Both the position numbers and the translations under genes were made by a program. DNA of 43,349 nucleotides from Clostridiales bacterium PH28_bin88 (GTDB lineage Bacteria > Bacillota > PH28-bin88): assembly GCA_000987045.1 (NCBI GenBank), contig LAKY01000008.1, positions 1 to 43,349 of the forward strand, written 5' to 3'. The notes under the pieces were generated by a model, which searched no databases, had not been told where the DNA came from, and worked only from the letters and a program-made list of their open reading frames with translations. Positions 1 to 9,018 of the stretch are shown piece by piece. The number at the start of each line of letters is the position of its first letter. The stretch's first letter is position 1.

Positions 1-81
1 GTGGCGGACTACGGCATCGTGGATGACCTGTTCAAGGTGGTACCGGTGTTGACCGAGGAGTTCAAGAAGCTGTTGGCGTAA
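1..81 (+). CDS. etfA: Electron transfer flavoprotein alpha subunit, C-terminal fragment
   Basis: The open frame enters from the left edge and ends at TAA, giving 26 residues that begin VADYGIVDDLFKVVP. This matches the C-terminal signature of the ETF alpha subunit (the ADYGIVGD-x-VVPAL pattern at the end of the FAD-binding domain). ETF passes electrons between flavin dehydrogenases such as acyl-CoA dehydrogenase and their partners. Only the tail is visible, so start, cofactor residues and operon partners cannot be judged. It converges on the ribosomal cluster, with a hairpin directly after the stop. The family call rests on one short motif. Confidence 0.7.
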   Translation: MADYGIVDDLFKVVPVLTEEFKKLLA

Positions 82-88
82 AAACACT

Positions 89-115
89 GAAGGAAGGGAG
101 ATGTTCCCTTCCTTC
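89..115. terminator. Bidirectional hairpin after etfA, duplicate of the rpsI terminator
   Basis: Arms GAAGGAAGGGA and TCCCTTCCTTC form an 11 bp stem with a 5 nt loop, 8 bp after the etfA stop. The same stem with a changed loop lies at 2524-2550 after rpsI, so this hairpin is part of the segment duplicated with the rpsI tail. The T-run is weak on the plus side (ATGCTTTATC). Confidence 0.65.
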
Positions 116-131
116 ATGCTTTATCAACGGA

Positions 132-246
132 TTAACGTTTGGAGAACTGGGGCGCTTTCCGGGCCTTTTTGAGGCCGTACTTGCGCCTTTCTTTCATGCG
201 CGGGTCATGGGTCAAAAAGCCTGCCCGCTTCAATATGGGGCGTAAG
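132..246 (-). pseudogene. Detached 3' end of rpsI (ribosomal protein S9 tail)
   Basis: This 115 bp stretch matches the end of the intact rpsI at 2566-2680 with seven mismatches by direct comparison. It encodes the S9 C-terminus ([18 protein letters not shown] then [12 protein letters not shown]) with only two amino-acid changes. Beyond 246 the similarity stops abruptly and unrelated AT-rich DNA begins. There is no 5' part, start codon or upstream promoter, so it is not a working gene. Together with the shared hairpin it forms one end of a direct repeat that brackets the ATPase and PPOX genes, as expected of an attachment-site remnant or a segmental duplication. Confidence 0.85.
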
Positions 247-270
247 TTTAGTTTTGTTTTACACGGATTA

Positions 271-1566
271 TCAGATGCAGAAGGCGGCATACAGCGGAAC
301 CGTTTTCTTGCCGTCCTCAAAACCGAAGTTCTTTGTGGACAGCTTGATTGCGTATTCCGGCTTATGCGTATTGATATAAATGCCGAGGCTTTTTGCCTTT
401 GTGTTATCAGCGGACTTCACTTCAATGGGGATGATTTTGCCTCCCCGCTGAATGATGAAATCAACCTCCGCACCACGCTCAGAAGTCCAGTAATAGCTTC
501 TGTACTCGTTTGCGGTCAGCTGGCAGCAGACGTAGTTTTCAACCATGCCGCCTTTGAAATCGTCCAGCTCGTCCGAAAGGAACAGCACGTCTTCGGCAAC
601 AATATCTTTCTTGGCGCAGAGCAGACCGACATCGGACACATAGGTTTTGAATGAATCAAGGTCACGATAGTTTTCAAGCGGCTTCTTGGGATGCTCCGCA
701 CGATAGATACGGGTCACCATACCGGACAGCGCAAGCCATTCAATCGCATTCTCAAATTCGGCGGCTCTTGCACCTGTCTTTATCAGCTTGTATTGGAACC
801 TTGTGTTCTTCTTGGAAAGCTGCACGGTGATGTTATCGTACACAAGCCGTGTCTTCTTTATTTGGTTCTGTGAATTGTACTTGCACATGTCGTTGAGATA
901 ACTTGCCAGTACCATATCCTGCGTATGGCGCACCAAGATAAAATCCTTAGTTTCGAGATACTTGTTCACGCAGTCCGGCATACCGCCCACGACAAGATAT
1001 TGGCGATAATACGAAAGAGCCGCTTCATGCAGCGCAGAAGGCATAGGAGAATCATTCTCAAAGCACTTTTTAATTTGCGCCACCAATTCGGCTTCGCCAC
1101 AGGCAAGCATGAATTCTTCCATGTCCATTGGGTAGAGTGTTTTCATATCCACCTTGCCAACAGGGAAGGAAAACTTCTCTCTGTTCACCGCAACGCCCAA
1201 CAGACTTCCCGCAACAACGATGTGATACTCCGGCGCATTTTCGCAAAAGTATTTCAGCGAGGTCAGAGCGCGTTCGCAAAGCTGTATCTCGTCCATCACA
1301 ATCAGCGTCTTGTCCTTGATAATCGTCTGACTGGACATACGAGACAGAATGGGTATCAGATAATTGGGGTCGATATTCTCGTCAAAAGTCTTGATGAGAA
1401 GCGGGTTTGTTTCAAAATTAAAGTAGGCGACATTCTCGTATTGCTCACGCCCAAATTCAAGAATGGAATATGTCTTGCCCACCTGTCTTGGTCCCTGCAG
1501 AATCAAGGGCTTGCGGTACGGACTGTTCTTCCATTCGGTCAGATATTCCATGATTTTTCTATACAC
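271..1566 (-). CDS. AAA ATPase with DUF4143-type C-terminal domain
   Basis: This is a 431-residue protein of the AAA_14/DUF4143 family. Walker A GPRQVGKT is at residues 25-32 and Walker B LIVMDE at 88-93, with a sensor-like VAGSLLGVA near 117-125. The C-terminal part carries EVDF at 367-370 and IEVKS at 381-385, the E/D...E-x-K pattern of a PD-(D/E)XK nuclease-like fold. Such proteins are common and mobile in bacteria and archaea and their physiological role is unsettled; links to DNA handling or toxin-like functions are only suggestions. GTG start, preceded by GGAGG at good spacing. Base composition is clearly more AT-rich than the ribosomal genes, which suggests transfer. It stands alone, 24 bp from the S9 tail relic. 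Confidence 0.85.
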   Translation of the reverse strand: MYRKIMEYLTEWKNSPYRKPLILQGPRQVGKTYSILEFGREQYENVAYFNFETNPLLIKTFDENIDPNYLIPILSRMSSQTIIKDKTLIVMDEIQLCERALTSLKYFCENAPEYHIVVAGSLLGVAVNREKFSFPVGKVDMKTLYPMDMEEFMLACGEAELVAQIKKCFENDSPMPSALHEAALSYYRQYLVVGGMPDCVNKYLETKDFILVRHTQDMVLASYLNDMCKYNSQNQIKKTRLVYDNITVQLSKKNTRFQYKLIKTGARAAEFENAIEWLALSGMVTRIYRAEHPKKPLENYRDLDSFKTYVSDVGLLCAKKDIVAEDVLFLSDELDDFKGGMVENYVCCQLTANEYRSYYWTSERGAEVDFIIQRGGKIIPIEVKSADNTKAKSLGIYINTHKPEYAIKLSTKNFGFEDGKKTVPLYAAFCI

Positions 1567-2016
1567 AACAACACCTCCAATCAGATGTTGGCATCAGCAT
1601 AGCACATATTCATGTAAAATTCAATAGCATGCTCTTATATAATCGCACTAAACTACATGAATAATTCGACATGGTCCGCATAAAATTACACTTGTAGCTC
1701 GTATATAAGAAAATAGCCGCTACGATTCTGTTGTGACGGCTATCAATCCGCTGATTAGCCCTTTTTTTACCCGGGACGCAGGAATCGAGACACACATGAA
1801 GAACCTATATTGAGACTAGGGCACAAGATGAGTAAAACCGCAACCAAACTGGTTGCTCAGAATAAACCAGATTAAGAGTAATGCAGCAAGTTTGAAAAAA
1901 TTCTATTCATCGCGAAAAAAGGTCAGATTAAACAAGAACAACTTGATGATTTAAATGTTACTGCAAAGTGTTGTGGCATATAATATAAACTGGACTTCAC
2001 TTTAGGAGGCCTGCCA
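1567..2016. other. AT-rich intergenic stretch, no convincing gene
   Basis: About 450 bp separate the divergent ATPase and PPOX genes. I see no conserved protein: the longest frames are short and AT-driven, and a 15-codon frame from 1828 and a start-less 30-codon frame ending near 1983 look like decay. A perfect 7 bp inverted repeat (GCAACCA-aac-TGGTTGC, 1840-1856) could form a small hairpin but has no T-run. The right end holds the likely PPOX promoter. Composition matches the ATPase gene rather than the ribosomal clusters, so it probably belongs to the same inserted block. Confidence 0.6.
1956..1984 (+). promoter_or_regulatory. Possible promoter of the PPOX gene
   Basis: A perfect TATAAT lies at 1979-1984, about 32 bp before the start codon. 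At 17 bp spacing the -35 position reads TGTTAC, a poor match, so the promoter is weak or needs an activator. There is no TG extension of the -10. Confidence 0.45.
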
Positions 2017-2487
2017 ATGCCCAAGGTGTGGATTGATGATGAAAGCATTATCCGGGATTTTCTCCAGAAGCAGGCTGTAGGTGTTTTGGGTTTGGCCGGA
2101 AATGGGGTACCATATTGTATCCCGGTCAACTTCGTGTATCACGCGGACCTGAACAGGATCTACCTCCATTCATCCAATACCGGCCAAAAGATGGAGGTAA
2201 TTGCTGAAAACCCTGATGTCACGTTTCTGGTCTACGAGGTTGAAAAGCTAGTCACCGCCGATCAGCCCTGCAATTTTGCCATGCGCTACTTAAGTGTAGT
2301 GGTACGCGGTCAGGCGCGAGTCCTCGAAGACCCAAACAAAAAGGCTGAAGTGTTGACTATGCTTGCTCGTAAGTATTCGAACAAACCCGGCGCTTTACCA
2401 ACAGTTACGCCATTACAGGCTGATGCGGTAGCGGTGATAGAAATAAGTATTGACCAGATCCACTGCAAGCGTAACGTGGATCCCTGA
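2017..2487 (+). CDS. Pyridoxamine 5'-phosphate oxidase-family (FMN split-barrel) protein
   Basis: This 156-residue protein has the features of small PPOX/NimA-like flavin-binding split barrels. Residues 1-45 carry an IRDFLQKQAVGVLGLA...PYCIPVNFVYH pattern, the first strands of the barrel, followed by RIYLHSSNTGQKMEVIAENPDVTFLVYE, which in the family lines the flavin phosphate site. Family members are oxidoreductases or flavin/heme-binding proteins of about 140-170 residues; the substrate cannot be told here. AGGAGG precedes the ATG by 8 nt. It converges on rpsI, with the shared terminator hairpin between them. Composition is intermediate, and it sits inside the segment bracketed by the two rpsI tails. 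Confidence 0.8.
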   Translation: MPKVWIDDESIIRDFLQKQAVGVLGLAGNGVPYCIPVNFVYHADLNRIYLHSSNTGQKMEVIAENPDVTFLVYEVEKLVTADQPCNFAMRYLSVVVRGQARVLEDPNKKAEVLTMLARKYSNKPGALPTVTPLQADAVAVIEISIDQIHCKRNVDP

Positions 2488-2523
2488 TTTAACAGGACAG
2501 GGCGGTATCAGAAAGAAAACAAC

Positions 2524-2550
2524 GAAGGAAGGGAGCTATTCCCTTCCTTC
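2524..2550 (-). terminator. Terminator of rplM-rpsI
   Basis: An 11 bp stem (GAAGGAAGGGA / TCCCTTCCTTC) starts 15 bp after the rpsI stop. On the minus strand it is followed by the T-rich GTTGTTTTCTTTC. It can also serve the convergent PPOX gene. A second copy lies at 89-115. Confidence 0.8.
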
Positions 2551-2565
2551 AAGTTTATTAAACAA

Positions 2566-2958
2566 TTAACGCTTGGAGAACTGGGGCGCTTTGCGGGCCT
2601 TTTTGAGGCCGTACTTGCGCCTTTCCTTCATGCGCGGGTCACGAGTCAAAAAGCCTGCCCGCTTCAGCATGGGGCGTAAGGTTTCATCCGCCTCCAGCAG
2701 GGCGCGGGCGATACCCATCCGTACCGCGCCGGCCTGACCAGCGACACCGCCGCCCTCTACCTTGGCCAGCACGTCAAACCGCCCCGCGGTATCAGTTATC
2801 TCCAACGGCTGCCGGACAATCATTTCCAGTGTCTTCAGCCCAAAGTACTCATCCAGCGACCGCTCGTTGATGACCACCCGACCTTTTCCCGGAACCAGCC
2901 GCACCCTGGCGATGGCGTTTTTCCGCCTCCCGGTTCCGTAGTACTGTACCTGTGCCAT
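2566..2958 (-). CDS. rpsI: 30S ribosomal protein S9
   Basis: A 130-residue S9, beginning [19 protein letters not shown] and ending in the basic tail KAPQFSKR, whose terminal Lys-Arg reaches toward the P-site tRNA in known ribosomes. I chose the second of two adjacent ATG codons because AGGGAGG lies six bases before it; a longer frame from 3000 would include the ribosome binding site. It follows rplM closely and shares its promoter, the usual pair in bacteria. The last 115 bp are duplicated at 132-246. Confidence 0.97.
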   Translation of the reverse strand: MAQVQYYGTGRRKNAIARVRLVPGKGRVVINERSLDEYFGLKTLEMIVRQPLEITDTAGRFDVLAKVEGGGVAGQAGAVRMGIARALLEADETLRPMLKRAGFLTRDPRMKERRKYGLKKARKAPQFSKR

Positions 2959-3014
2959 CATTACCCTCCCTTCCTGGAGCAAATACATGGTTATTCCCAT
3001 CTCAATATACTCTA

Positions 3015-3449
3015 TTACGCTTGTAAATCCCAGGTCTCCGGTTGCTGGGCCTGGTGCGGGTGTTTCTCTCCGCGGTAGACCTTCAGCTTCTTGATCATCT
3101 TGCGGCCCAGCCGGTTATGGGGAATCATCCCCTTGACGGCAATTTCGATGGCCCGCTCGGGAAACTTTTGCAGCAGCGCCTCGTAATTCATTACCTTTAA
3201 CCCTCCGGGATAACCGGAGTAGCGAACGTACTGTTTCTGCTGCAGTTTGTTGCCCGTCAGTTTGACCTTTTCGGCGTTGATGACGATAACATGGTCACCG
3301 GTGTCTACGTGCGGCGTAAAGGTGGGTTTATGCTTACCCCTCAGGAGACGCGCAGCTTCGGAAGCGAGCCTGCCAAGGGTTTTGTCGGTAGCGTCGATCA
3401 CGTACCACTTCCGCACCACCTCTTGGGGCTTGGCCATGTAGGTGGTCAT
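3015..3449 (-). CDS. rplM: 50S ribosomal protein L13
   Basis: A 144-residue L13, an early-assembly protein of the large subunit. The N-terminus [14 protein letters not shown] (here [19 protein letters not shown]) and the [21 protein letters not shown] block are diagnostic. GGAGG precedes the ATG by about ten bases. It is first in a two-gene operon with rpsI and has its own consensus promoter and a structured leader, so it is uncoupled from the ECF/truA genes upstream. Confidence 0.97.
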   Translation of the reverse strand: MTTYMAKPQEVVRKWYVIDATDKTLGRLASEAARLLRGKHKPTFTPHVDTGDHVIVINAEKVKLTGNKLQQKQYVRYSGYPGGLKVMNYEALLQKFPERAIEIAVKGMIPHNRLGRKMIKKLKVYRGEKHPHQAQQPETWDLQA

Positions 3450-3536
3450 GCTTTTCTTCCCTCCTTGTCACGATGGTGGGGAGTCTCTATTTTCACCTGC
3501 CTGCCGGGGCTCGTGGCAAGCGGGCAAAAACTCGCA
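3450..3536 (-). promoter_or_regulatory. Structured 5' leader of rplM (L13-leader candidate)
   Basis: The predicted 5' UTR is about 87 nt. It contains GCCCGCTTGCC pairing with GGCAGGCAGGT around a 9 nt loop (one mismatch and two wobble pairs), then AATAGAGACTCCCC before the ribosome binding site. Firmicutes often carry an autoregulatory L13 leader here (Rfam L13_leader). The stem is seen; the assignment to that family is inference. Confidence 0.5.
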
Positions 3537-3542
3537 ATATTG

Positions 3543-3571
3543 ATTGTATCTCAATACTTTAACCATGTCAA
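3543..3571 (-). promoter_or_regulatory. Sigma-A promoter of rplM-rpsI
   Basis: TTGACA (3566-3571) and TACAAT (3543-3548) are separated by 17 bp on the minus strand, a near-perfect housekeeping promoter about 95 bp before rplM. Confidence 0.9.
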
Positions 3572-3601
3572 GAAAAACCAACGATAAACAGGTATCCAAA
3601 A

Positions 3602-4342
3602 CTAATACTCCACGCTAACCAGAAAAAGTCCCTGGGGAGGGGCCGTAGTTCCGGCGGCTACCCGTGTGCGGCTATTAATAATGCCTGGCATTTCGCCGGG
3701 ATCCCGTTTCCCCTTACCCATCTCCACCAGGGTGCCCACGATAATTCGTACCATGTTGTAGAGAAAACCATCAGCGGTGATGGATATTTGGATAATATTC
3801 CCCTCCCGCTCAACCCGGCATGCATCCACGGTGCGAACAAAATTCTTTACCGGGCTGCCGCTGGCGCAAAAGGAGCGGAAGTCGTGAGTTCCTGTCAATA
3901 AACGCGCCCCCTCCTCCATGGCGGCCAGGTCCAGCTTGTTGGGGACATGCCACGCATACCGGTACCAGAAAGGGCTGGGTTGCTGAGCATGATAGATATG
4001 ATAGCGGTAGGTTTTGCGCACTGCGCTGAAGCGGGCGTTAAATTCGGCGGAGACGTCTCCGGCCTCCAGGGCCACGATCTCCGGCGGCAGCACACTGTTC
4101 AGCGCCAGTGGGAACCGCTCGGCGGGAATCCGGCTTTCAGTGGCAAAAGAGGCCACCTGGCCCAGGGCGTGAACCCCGGCGTCGGTCCGCCCGGCCCCCT
4201 GCACCCGCACCGGCTGCTTTGTCAGCAGCTGCAGTTTGTCCTCCAGCACGCCCTGGATGGTGGGCCCATGTTCAGGGGCCTGCAACTGCCACCCGTGATA
4301 ATTTGTGCCGTCGTACGCCAGCGTTAACTTGATATACCGCAT
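3602..4342 (-). CDS. truA: tRNA pseudouridine(38-40) synthase TruA
   Basis: A 246-residue TruA, which converts uridines 38-40 of the tRNA anticodon arm to pseudouridine. The active-site block GRTDAGVHALGQVASF contains the catalytic Asp54, and MVRIIVGTLVEMGKG lies near the C-terminus. The start MRYIKLTLAYDG was chosen because it matches family N-termini and follows GGGGGA; an open frame to 4411 would overlap ecfT. It is the last gene of the ecfA1-ecfA2-ecfT-truA run, a common Firmicutes arrangement, 13 bp after ecfT. Confidence 0.95.
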   Translation of the reverse strand: MRYIKLTLAYDGTNYHGWQLQAPEHGPTIQGVLEDKLQLLTKQPVRVQGAGRTDAGVHALGQVASFATESRIPAERFPLALNSVLPPEIVALEAGDVSAEFNARFSAVRKTYRYHIYHAQQPSPFWYRYAWHVPNKLDLAAMEEGARLLTGTHDFRSFCASGSPVKNFVRTVDACRVEREGNIIQISITADGFLYNMVRIIVGTLVEMGKGKRDPGEMPGIINSRTRVAAGTTAPPQGLFLVSVEY

Positions 4343-4355
4343 GCAATCCCCCTGC

Positions 4356-5168
4356 TTAAAACACCTTGCCGCCCAGGGTGCGGGTATATATCGCAACAAC
4401 GGTAAAGACAAACATCACCGCCAGGGCGGCGAAGTCGCGCCCGGACATGTGCATCTCCTTCATGCGGGTGCGGCCCTCCCCACCCCGGTAGCACCTGGCC
4501 TCCATGGCCAGGGCGAGGTCGTCCGCCCGCCGGAAGGCGCTGACAAACAAAGGTACCAGCAAAGGCACCATATTCCTGGCCCGCTGGAACACGTTGCCGC
4601 TCTCGAAGTCCGCGCCCCTGGCGGCCTGCGCCTTCATGATCTTCTGCGTCTCTTCTATTAAGGTGGGAATAAACCTGAGGGCAATGCTCATCATCATGGC
4701 CAGCTCATGGGCGGGGATCCCGATCCGCTTTCCCGGCGCCAGTAGCCTCTCAAGGCCGTCTGTCAGGCTGATGGGCGAAGTGGTCAGCGTCAGCAGGGAG
4801 GTACCCAGCACCAGGAACACCAGCCTGAGGGCCATAAAGGTACCCCGGAGCAAACCCTCCCTGGTCACCGCCACCGGCCCCGCCTGGGCCAGCACCTCGC
4901 CCGGAGTCAAAAAGATGTTCAGGACCAGGGTAAAGATCAGAATCACCAGGAGCGGCCTCAAACCCCTGAGCACGAACCGCAAGGGCAAGGCTGACAGGGC
5001 TATGATCGCGGCGGTAAACAGGCCCACCAGCAGGTAGCCGGTAAAGGTATTCACGACAAACAAGGCTACCATGTATACGAGGACCGTGGAAAGCTTGGTC
5101 CTGGGGTCCAGCTTGTGGATCGGGGAATTCCCCGGGACGTATTGCCCGATGGTGATATCTTCAATCAT
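4356..5168 (-). CDS. ecfT: ECF transporter transmembrane component EcfT
   Basis: A 270-residue membrane protein of the CbiQ/EcfT family, the scaffold that links the two EcfA ATPases to exchangeable substrate-binding S components for vitamin or metal uptake. Several hydrophobic segments span roughly residues 28-130 and 240-265. Cytoplasmic coupling motifs are visible as AQAARGADF and the later MEARCYRGG, equivalents of the two Ala-Arg-Gly motifs that contact the ATPases. Its start overlaps the end of ecfA2 by 8 bp, implying translational coupling. No S component is present here, so this is the shared group II module. Confidence 0.93.
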   Translation of the reverse strand: MIEDITIGQYVPGNSPIHKLDPRTKLSTVLVYMVALFVVNTFTGYLLVGLFTAAIIALSALPLRFVLRGLRPLLVILIFTLVLNIFLTPGEVLAQAGPVAVTREGLLRGTFMALRLVFLVLGTSLLTLTTSPISLTDGLERLLAPGKRIGIPAHELAMMMSIALRFIPTLIEETQKIMKAQAARGADFESGNVFQRARNMVPLLVPLFVSAFRRADDLALAMEARCYRGGEGRTRMKEMHMSGRDFAALAVMFVFTVVAIYTRTLGGKVF

Positions 5169-6024
5169 GACCGTTACCCCTCAGTACCCGGATGAGTTCT
5201 TCCCTGGCCTCTTCTACCGTAATCACGTCCGGCTGTACAGCCATCCCTTTCTGCCGCAGCCGGTGCATCAGCACCGTTACCAGCGGTACCCCCAAACCGT
5301 ATTGAGTTAACCGCTCTCCCCGGCTAAACACCTCCCGGGTGGTACCGTCCATCACCAGTTGTCCCTGGTGCATCACCAGGATCCGTGCGGCCATCCGGGC
5401 GATATCCTCCATGCTGTGGGAGACTAAAATGATGGTAATGCCCAGTTCCTGGTGGAGCCGCCCCACCTGGTTCAAGATATCGTTGCGCCCCCTCGGGTCC
5501 AGGCCAGACGTGGGTTCGTCCAGGATGAGCACCTCCGGCTGCATGGCCAGCACCCCGGCCAGGGCTACCCGGCGCATCTGGCCACCGCTCAGGCTGAAGG
5601 GCGAACGGTTCTTGAATGTCTCAAAGTCCAGCCCCACCAGAGTCATGGCCCGGAGTACCCGGGAATGGACATCCTCTTCGGCCACGCCCATATTTCTAGG
5701 CCCAAAGGCGATGTCCTGGTAAACAGTCTCCTCAAACAGCTGGTGCTCGGGATACTGGAACACCAACCCCACCTTCTGGCGGAGCGCCTTCAAGGAGGCC
5801 CCCTTGCCCGAGACATCTACCCCGTCCACCAGCACCTTTCCCTTAGTTGGACGCAGCAACCCGTTCAGGTGTTGCACCAGGGTGGACTTTCCGGACCCCG
5901 TGGCTCCAATGAGGCCCACCATTTGCCCCCGGGGAATTTCGACGGTAATGTCCTTCAAGGCCGCCGTCTCGTAGGGAGTACCGGGTTTGTATACGTAGGA
6001 AACGTTTTGCAGGCTTATGAACAT
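5161..6024 (-). CDS. ecfA2: ECF transporter ATPase EcfA2 (EcfA')
   Basis: A 287-residue ABC ATPase. Walker [10 protein letters not shown] is at residues 40-48, the Q-loop at [14 protein letters not shown], the signature LSGGQ at 145-149 and Walker B LILDEP at 166-171, followed by a switch His in ILVSHSMED. The C-terminal region past residue 230 is the EcfA-type extension that helps dimerisation. It overlaps ecfA1 by 10 bp and ecfT by 8 bp. The YPEHQLF variant of the Q-loop is typical of the EcfA2 partner rather than EcfA1. Confidence 0.92.
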   Translation of the reverse strand: MFISLQNVSYVYKPGTPYETAALKDITVEIPRGQMVGLIGATGSGKSTLVQHLNGLLRPTKGKVLVDGVDVSGKGASLKALRQKVGLVFQYPEHQLFEETVYQDIAFGPRNMGVAEEDVHSRVLRAMTLVGLDFETFKNRSPFSLSGGQMRRVALAGVLAMQPEVLILDEPTSGLDPRGRNDILNQVGRLHQELGITIILVSHSMEDIARMAARILVMHQGQLVMDGTTREVFSRGERLTQYGLGVPLVTVLMHRLRQKGMAVQPDVITVEEAREELIRVLRGNGHD

Positions 6025-6836
6025 AGCTGCCTCACCATTTCATCTACTGTCAGGATGTCCGCGGGCAGGTCTATGCCCGCCGACCTTAACTGCCGGGCGA
6101 GGTCGGTCATCTGGGGAACATCCAGGCCCAGGTTCTTTAACTTGTCTACCTGGCTGAAGACCTCCCTTGGCTTCCCCTGCAAGACGATCCTACCCTTTTC
6201 CATCACTATTACCCGGTGGGCATTCACCGCCTCATCCATGAAATGGGTGATATGCACCACGGTCAGCCCCAGTTCCCGGTTCAGCCGGGTAACGGTATCC
6301 ATTACCTCCACCCGGCCGGAGGGGTCCAGCATGGCGGTCGGTTCATCCAGCACCAGGCAGGCAGGGCGCATGGCGATGATTCCGGCGATGGCCACCCGCT
6401 GCTTTTGACCCCCTGATAACAGGTGCGGCGGTCGCTGGCAGAAAGCAGACATCCCTACGGCCTCCAGCGCTTCATTAACTCGCTGGCGGATCTCCGCCGG
6501 TGGCACTCCCAGGTTCTCGGGTCCAAAAGCCACGTCCTCTTCCACCACCGTGGCTACTAACTGGTTGTCGGGGTTTTGAAACACCATTCCTACTTGCTGG
6601 CGTACCCGCCATACTGCTTCCGGATTCCCGGTATCCATGCCATTAACCAGCACTTGCCCGGAGGTAGGAAGCAGCAGTGCATTCAGGTGTTTCGCAAGCG
6701 TGGACTTGCCCGAACCATTGTGGCCGATAATGACTATAAATTCCCCGGGATCCACGCTCAGGTTGACGTGGTCCAGGGCCAGGGTTTCTCCCTGTCCCGA
6801 CCGGTATACATAACAGAGGTCCCGTACCTCAATCAT
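6015..6836 (-). CDS. ecfA1: ECF transporter ATPase EcfA1
   Basis: A 273-residue ABC ATPase, partner of EcfA2. Walker [10 protein letters not shown] is at 38-46, Q-loop [19 protein letters not shown] follows, the signature LSGGQ is at 140-144 and Walker B LVLDEP at 161-166, with ITHFMDEA as the switch. The NPDNQ Q-loop is characteristic of EcfA1. The start [11 protein letters not shown] fits the family, but the ribosome binding site before it is weak (GTGGGTG), so a start 14 codons upstream is not excluded. It is separated from rplQ by 111 bp containing a small stem-loop. Confidence 0.92.
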   Translation of the reverse strand: MIEVRDLCYVYRSGQGETLALDHVNLSVDPGEFIVIIGHNGSGKSTLAKHLNALLLPTSGQVLVNGMDTGNPEAVWRVRQQVGMVFQNPDNQLVATVVEEDVAFGPENLGVPPAEIRQRVNEALEAVGMSAFCQRPPHLLSGGQKQRVAIAGIIAMRPACLVLDEPTAMLDPSGRVEVMDTVTRLNRELGLTVVHITHFMDEAVNAHRVIVMEKGRIVLQGKPREVFSQVDKLKNLGLDVPQMTDLARQLRSAGIDLPADILTVDEMVRQLCS

Positions 6837-6893
6837 GGAATACACCCACTTCATCCACGCATTCGGCTTGAAAAGCAAGAAGGCAGGAACCTT

Positions 6894-6921
6894 GGGCGCA
6901 TCCCTGCTTACCGTTGCGCCC
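6894..6921 (-). other. Stem-loop between rplQ and ecfA1
   Basis: GGGCGCA and TGCGCCC form a perfect 7 bp stem with a 14 nt loop, roughly midway between the rplQ stop and the ecfA1 start. It lacks a T-run (AAGGTTCC follows on the minus strand), so it is a poor intrinsic terminator. It may be a processing or stability site at the end of the ribosomal superoperon. Confidence 0.4.
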
Positions 6922-6947
6922 CTGCCATGCCTCCTGACTCCAGGTTT

Positions 6948-7289
6948 TTACTTGACCAATTCCACTATGCACATGCTGGCCGCGTCTCCCCGGCGGTAGC
7001 CGGTTTTCACCAACCGGGTGTACCCGCCCTGCCTCCCCTCATAACGAGGCGCGATTTCCTTAAATAGCTTGGTTACCACGTCCTCGTCCAGGAGATAGGC
7101 TAAAGCCTGGCGGCGGGCACTGAGATCGCCGCGTTTGCCCAGGGTGATCATCTTCTCCGCTATACTACGCAGGTCTTTGGCCCTGGGTTCGGTGGTTTCG
7201 ATACGCTCTTCCTTTAGCAAGGAAGTGACGATGTTTCTGAGCATGGCTCTACGGTGGTCTGATCTCAAGCCAAATCTACGATAGCCCAT
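6948..7289 (-). CDS. rplQ: 50S ribosomal protein L17
   Basis: A 113-residue L17, with the family start [19 protein letters not shown] and the C-terminal [15 protein letters not shown] block. L17 sits near the peptide exit tunnel of the large subunit. A GGAGG-rich site precedes the ATG. It follows rpoA by 68 bp and closes the alpha-operon part of the cluster, as in most bacteria. Confidence 0.97.
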   Translation of the reverse strand: MGYRRFGLRSDHRRAMLRNIVTSLLKEERIETTEPRAKDLRSIAEKMITLGKRGDLSARRQALAYLLDEDVVTKLFKEIAPRYEGRQGGYTRLVKTGYRRGDAASMCIVELVK

Positions 7290-7357
7290 TTTCTGCTACC
7301 TCCTCTCCTTGAAGCGCTGTATTTGGTTCATGACAGAGCTGTTCCATGTTTTCTGGA

Positions 7358-8305
7358 TTAATCCTCCGACTTCCGTAAGGACAGACCCAGTTCCTCAAGT
7401 TTTTGGTTGACCTCTTCCAGGGACTTTTTTCCCAGGTTTCTCACCTTCATCATGTCCTCTTCAGTACGGCTGATCAATTCCTCCACGGTATTGATCCCCG
7501 CCCGCTTCAGGCAGTTATACGAGCGCACCGACATGTCCAGTTCCTCGATGGTCATCTCCAGGAGTTTATCCTTCTTCTCCTCTTCTTTTTCCACCATAGT
7601 CACTTCGTCGCTGATTTTTTCCGTCAGTCCCATGAACAGCTTCAGGTGTTCATTGAGGATCTTGGCGGAGGAACTGACCGCCTCATCAGGGGCGATACTA
7701 CCGTCAGTCCACACTTCCAGCATCAGCTTGTCGTAGTCGGTGATCTGCCCCACCCGGGTGTCTTCGATGAGATAGTTAACCCTGGGTACAGGGGAAAAGA
7801 GGGAGTCCACCGGGATTACCCCGATTACCTGGTCATCCCGCTTGTTCTTTTCGGCAGGTACATACCCGCGCCCCTTTTCAATGGTAATCTCCGCGAACAG
7901 GCGCCCTCCCTTGTCCAGGGTAGCGATATGGAGTTCGGGGTTTAAGATCTCCACGTCCGCATCATGAGTGATGTCCGCCGCCTTTACTTCTCCCTCACCT
8001 TCCGCTTCAAGGCGGACGATCTTGGGTTCATCGGTATACAGCTTGACATTCAGCGTCTTCAAGTTCAGGATGATATCCGTAACGTCTTCCCGCACCCCTG
8101 GAATGGTTGAAAACTCGTGGAGCACCCCGTCTATCTTGACGGAGGTGATGGCCGCACCGGGCAGAGAAGAAAGCAAGATTCTGCGGAGGGAGTTGCCCAG
8201 GGTGATGCCGTAGCCCCTTTCCAGCGGTTCCACCACAAATTTTCCGTAGCGGCGGTCTTCGCTCATTTCCACACATTCGATGCGGGGTTTTTCGATCTCC
8301 AGCAT
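7358..8305 (-). CDS. rpoA: DNA-directed RNA polymerase alpha subunit
   Basis: A 315-residue alpha subunit. The N-terminal domain (about 1-230) begins [14 protein letters not shown] and contains the [19 protein letters not shown] dimerisation block. A charged linker ([13 protein letters not shown]) leads to the C-terminal domain with the helix-hairpin-helix DNA-contact element [17 protein letters not shown] and [16 protein letters not shown]. Alpha nucleates assembly of beta and beta' and contacts UP elements and activators. It sits between rpsD and rplQ in the conserved alpha operon order. Confidence 0.98.
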   Translation of the reverse strand: MLEIEKPRIECVEMSEDRRYGKFVVEPLERGYGITLGNSLRRILLSSLPGAAITSVKIDGVLHEFSTIPGVREDVTDIILNLKTLNVKLYTDEPKIVRLEAEGEGEVKAADITHDADVEILNPELHIATLDKGGRLFAEITIEKGRGYVPAEKNKRDDQVIGVIPVDSLFSPVPRVNYLIEDTRVGQITDYDKLMLEVWTDGSIAPDEAVSSSAKILNEHLKLFMGLTEKISDEVTMVEKEEEKKDKLLEMTIEELDMSVRSYNCLKRAGINTVEELISRTEEDMMKVRNLGKKSLEEVNQKLEELGLSLRKSED

Positions 8306-8377
8306 AATAACCCTCCTCTCGAAACCTCTACCTCCCGGGAGCGTTCGGCAACCCGGGTCTCCAGCGCAAAAATACCA

Positions 8378-9004
8378 TTAACGGGAATACATTTCCACGA
8401 TGAGGTGTTCCTGCACCGGCACATCAATCTGGTCACGGGAAGGAAGGGCCAACACCCGACCCTTTAGCGCTTCGGGGTTCAGTTCCAGCCATGCAGGGGG
8501 GGTTTTATGCACCAGCGTTTCCGCCATTTCCTTGATCTTGGGTGAGTCCTTGCTGCTCTCCCGGACAGTAATTTCGTCACCGGGGCGGACCTGGTAGGAA
8601 GGAATGTTCACCTTCCGGCCATTCACAGCAAAATGACCGTGCCTCACCAGCTGGCGGGCCTCCGCCCTGGAAGCGCCGAACCCGAGGCGGTACACCACAT
8701 TGTCCAGGCGGCGTTCCAGCACCCGCAAGAGGTTTTCACCGGTAACACCCTTCTGGCGCTCAGCCTTTTCGAAGTAGGTGCGAAACTGCTTCTCCAGTAC
8801 ACCGTAAATGCGGCGCGCCTTCTGTTTCTCCCGCAACTGGATCCCGTATTCGGACACCTTTTTGCGACCCTGCCCGTGCTGGCCGGGTGCATAGGCTCGC
8901 CTGTCAATGGCGCACTTGTCGGAGTAGCAGCGATCTCCTTTGAGGTACAGCTTAGCCCCTTCGCGGCGGCAAAGCCGGCAAACGGATTCCGTGTATCTCG
9001 CCAT
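8378..9004 (-). CDS. rpsD: 30S ribosomal protein S4 (zinc-binding form)
   Basis: A 208-residue S4, which initiates 16S 5'-domain assembly and helps form the mRNA entry site. It is the C+ form: Cys9, Cys12, Cys26 and Cys31 build a zinc knuckle. The S4 RNA-binding domain follows around [20 protein letters not shown]. Located between rpsK and rpoA as in the canonical alpha operon. Confidence 0.97.
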   Translation of the reverse strand: MARYTESVCRLCRREGAKLYLKGDRCYSDKCAIDRRAYAPGQHGQGRKKVSEYGIQLREKQKARRIYGVLEKQFRTYFEKAERQKGVTGENLLRVLERRLDNVVYRLGFGASRAEARQLVRHGHFAVNGRKVNIPSYQVRPGDEITVRESSKDSPKIKEMAETLVHKTPPAWLELNPEALKGRVLALPSRDQIDVPVQEHLIVEMYSR

Positions 9005-9018
9005 AATAATTACACCTC

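Noticed and set aside
1610..1795. 61-codon minus-strand frame upstream of the ATPase gene
   Set aside because: No ribosome binding site or recognisable motif; low-complexity AT-rich region.
1828..1875. 15-codon frame MSKTATKLVAQNKPD on the plus strand
   Set aside because: No ribosome binding site, no family, inside an AT-rich decayed region; its sequence forms a small inverted repeat.
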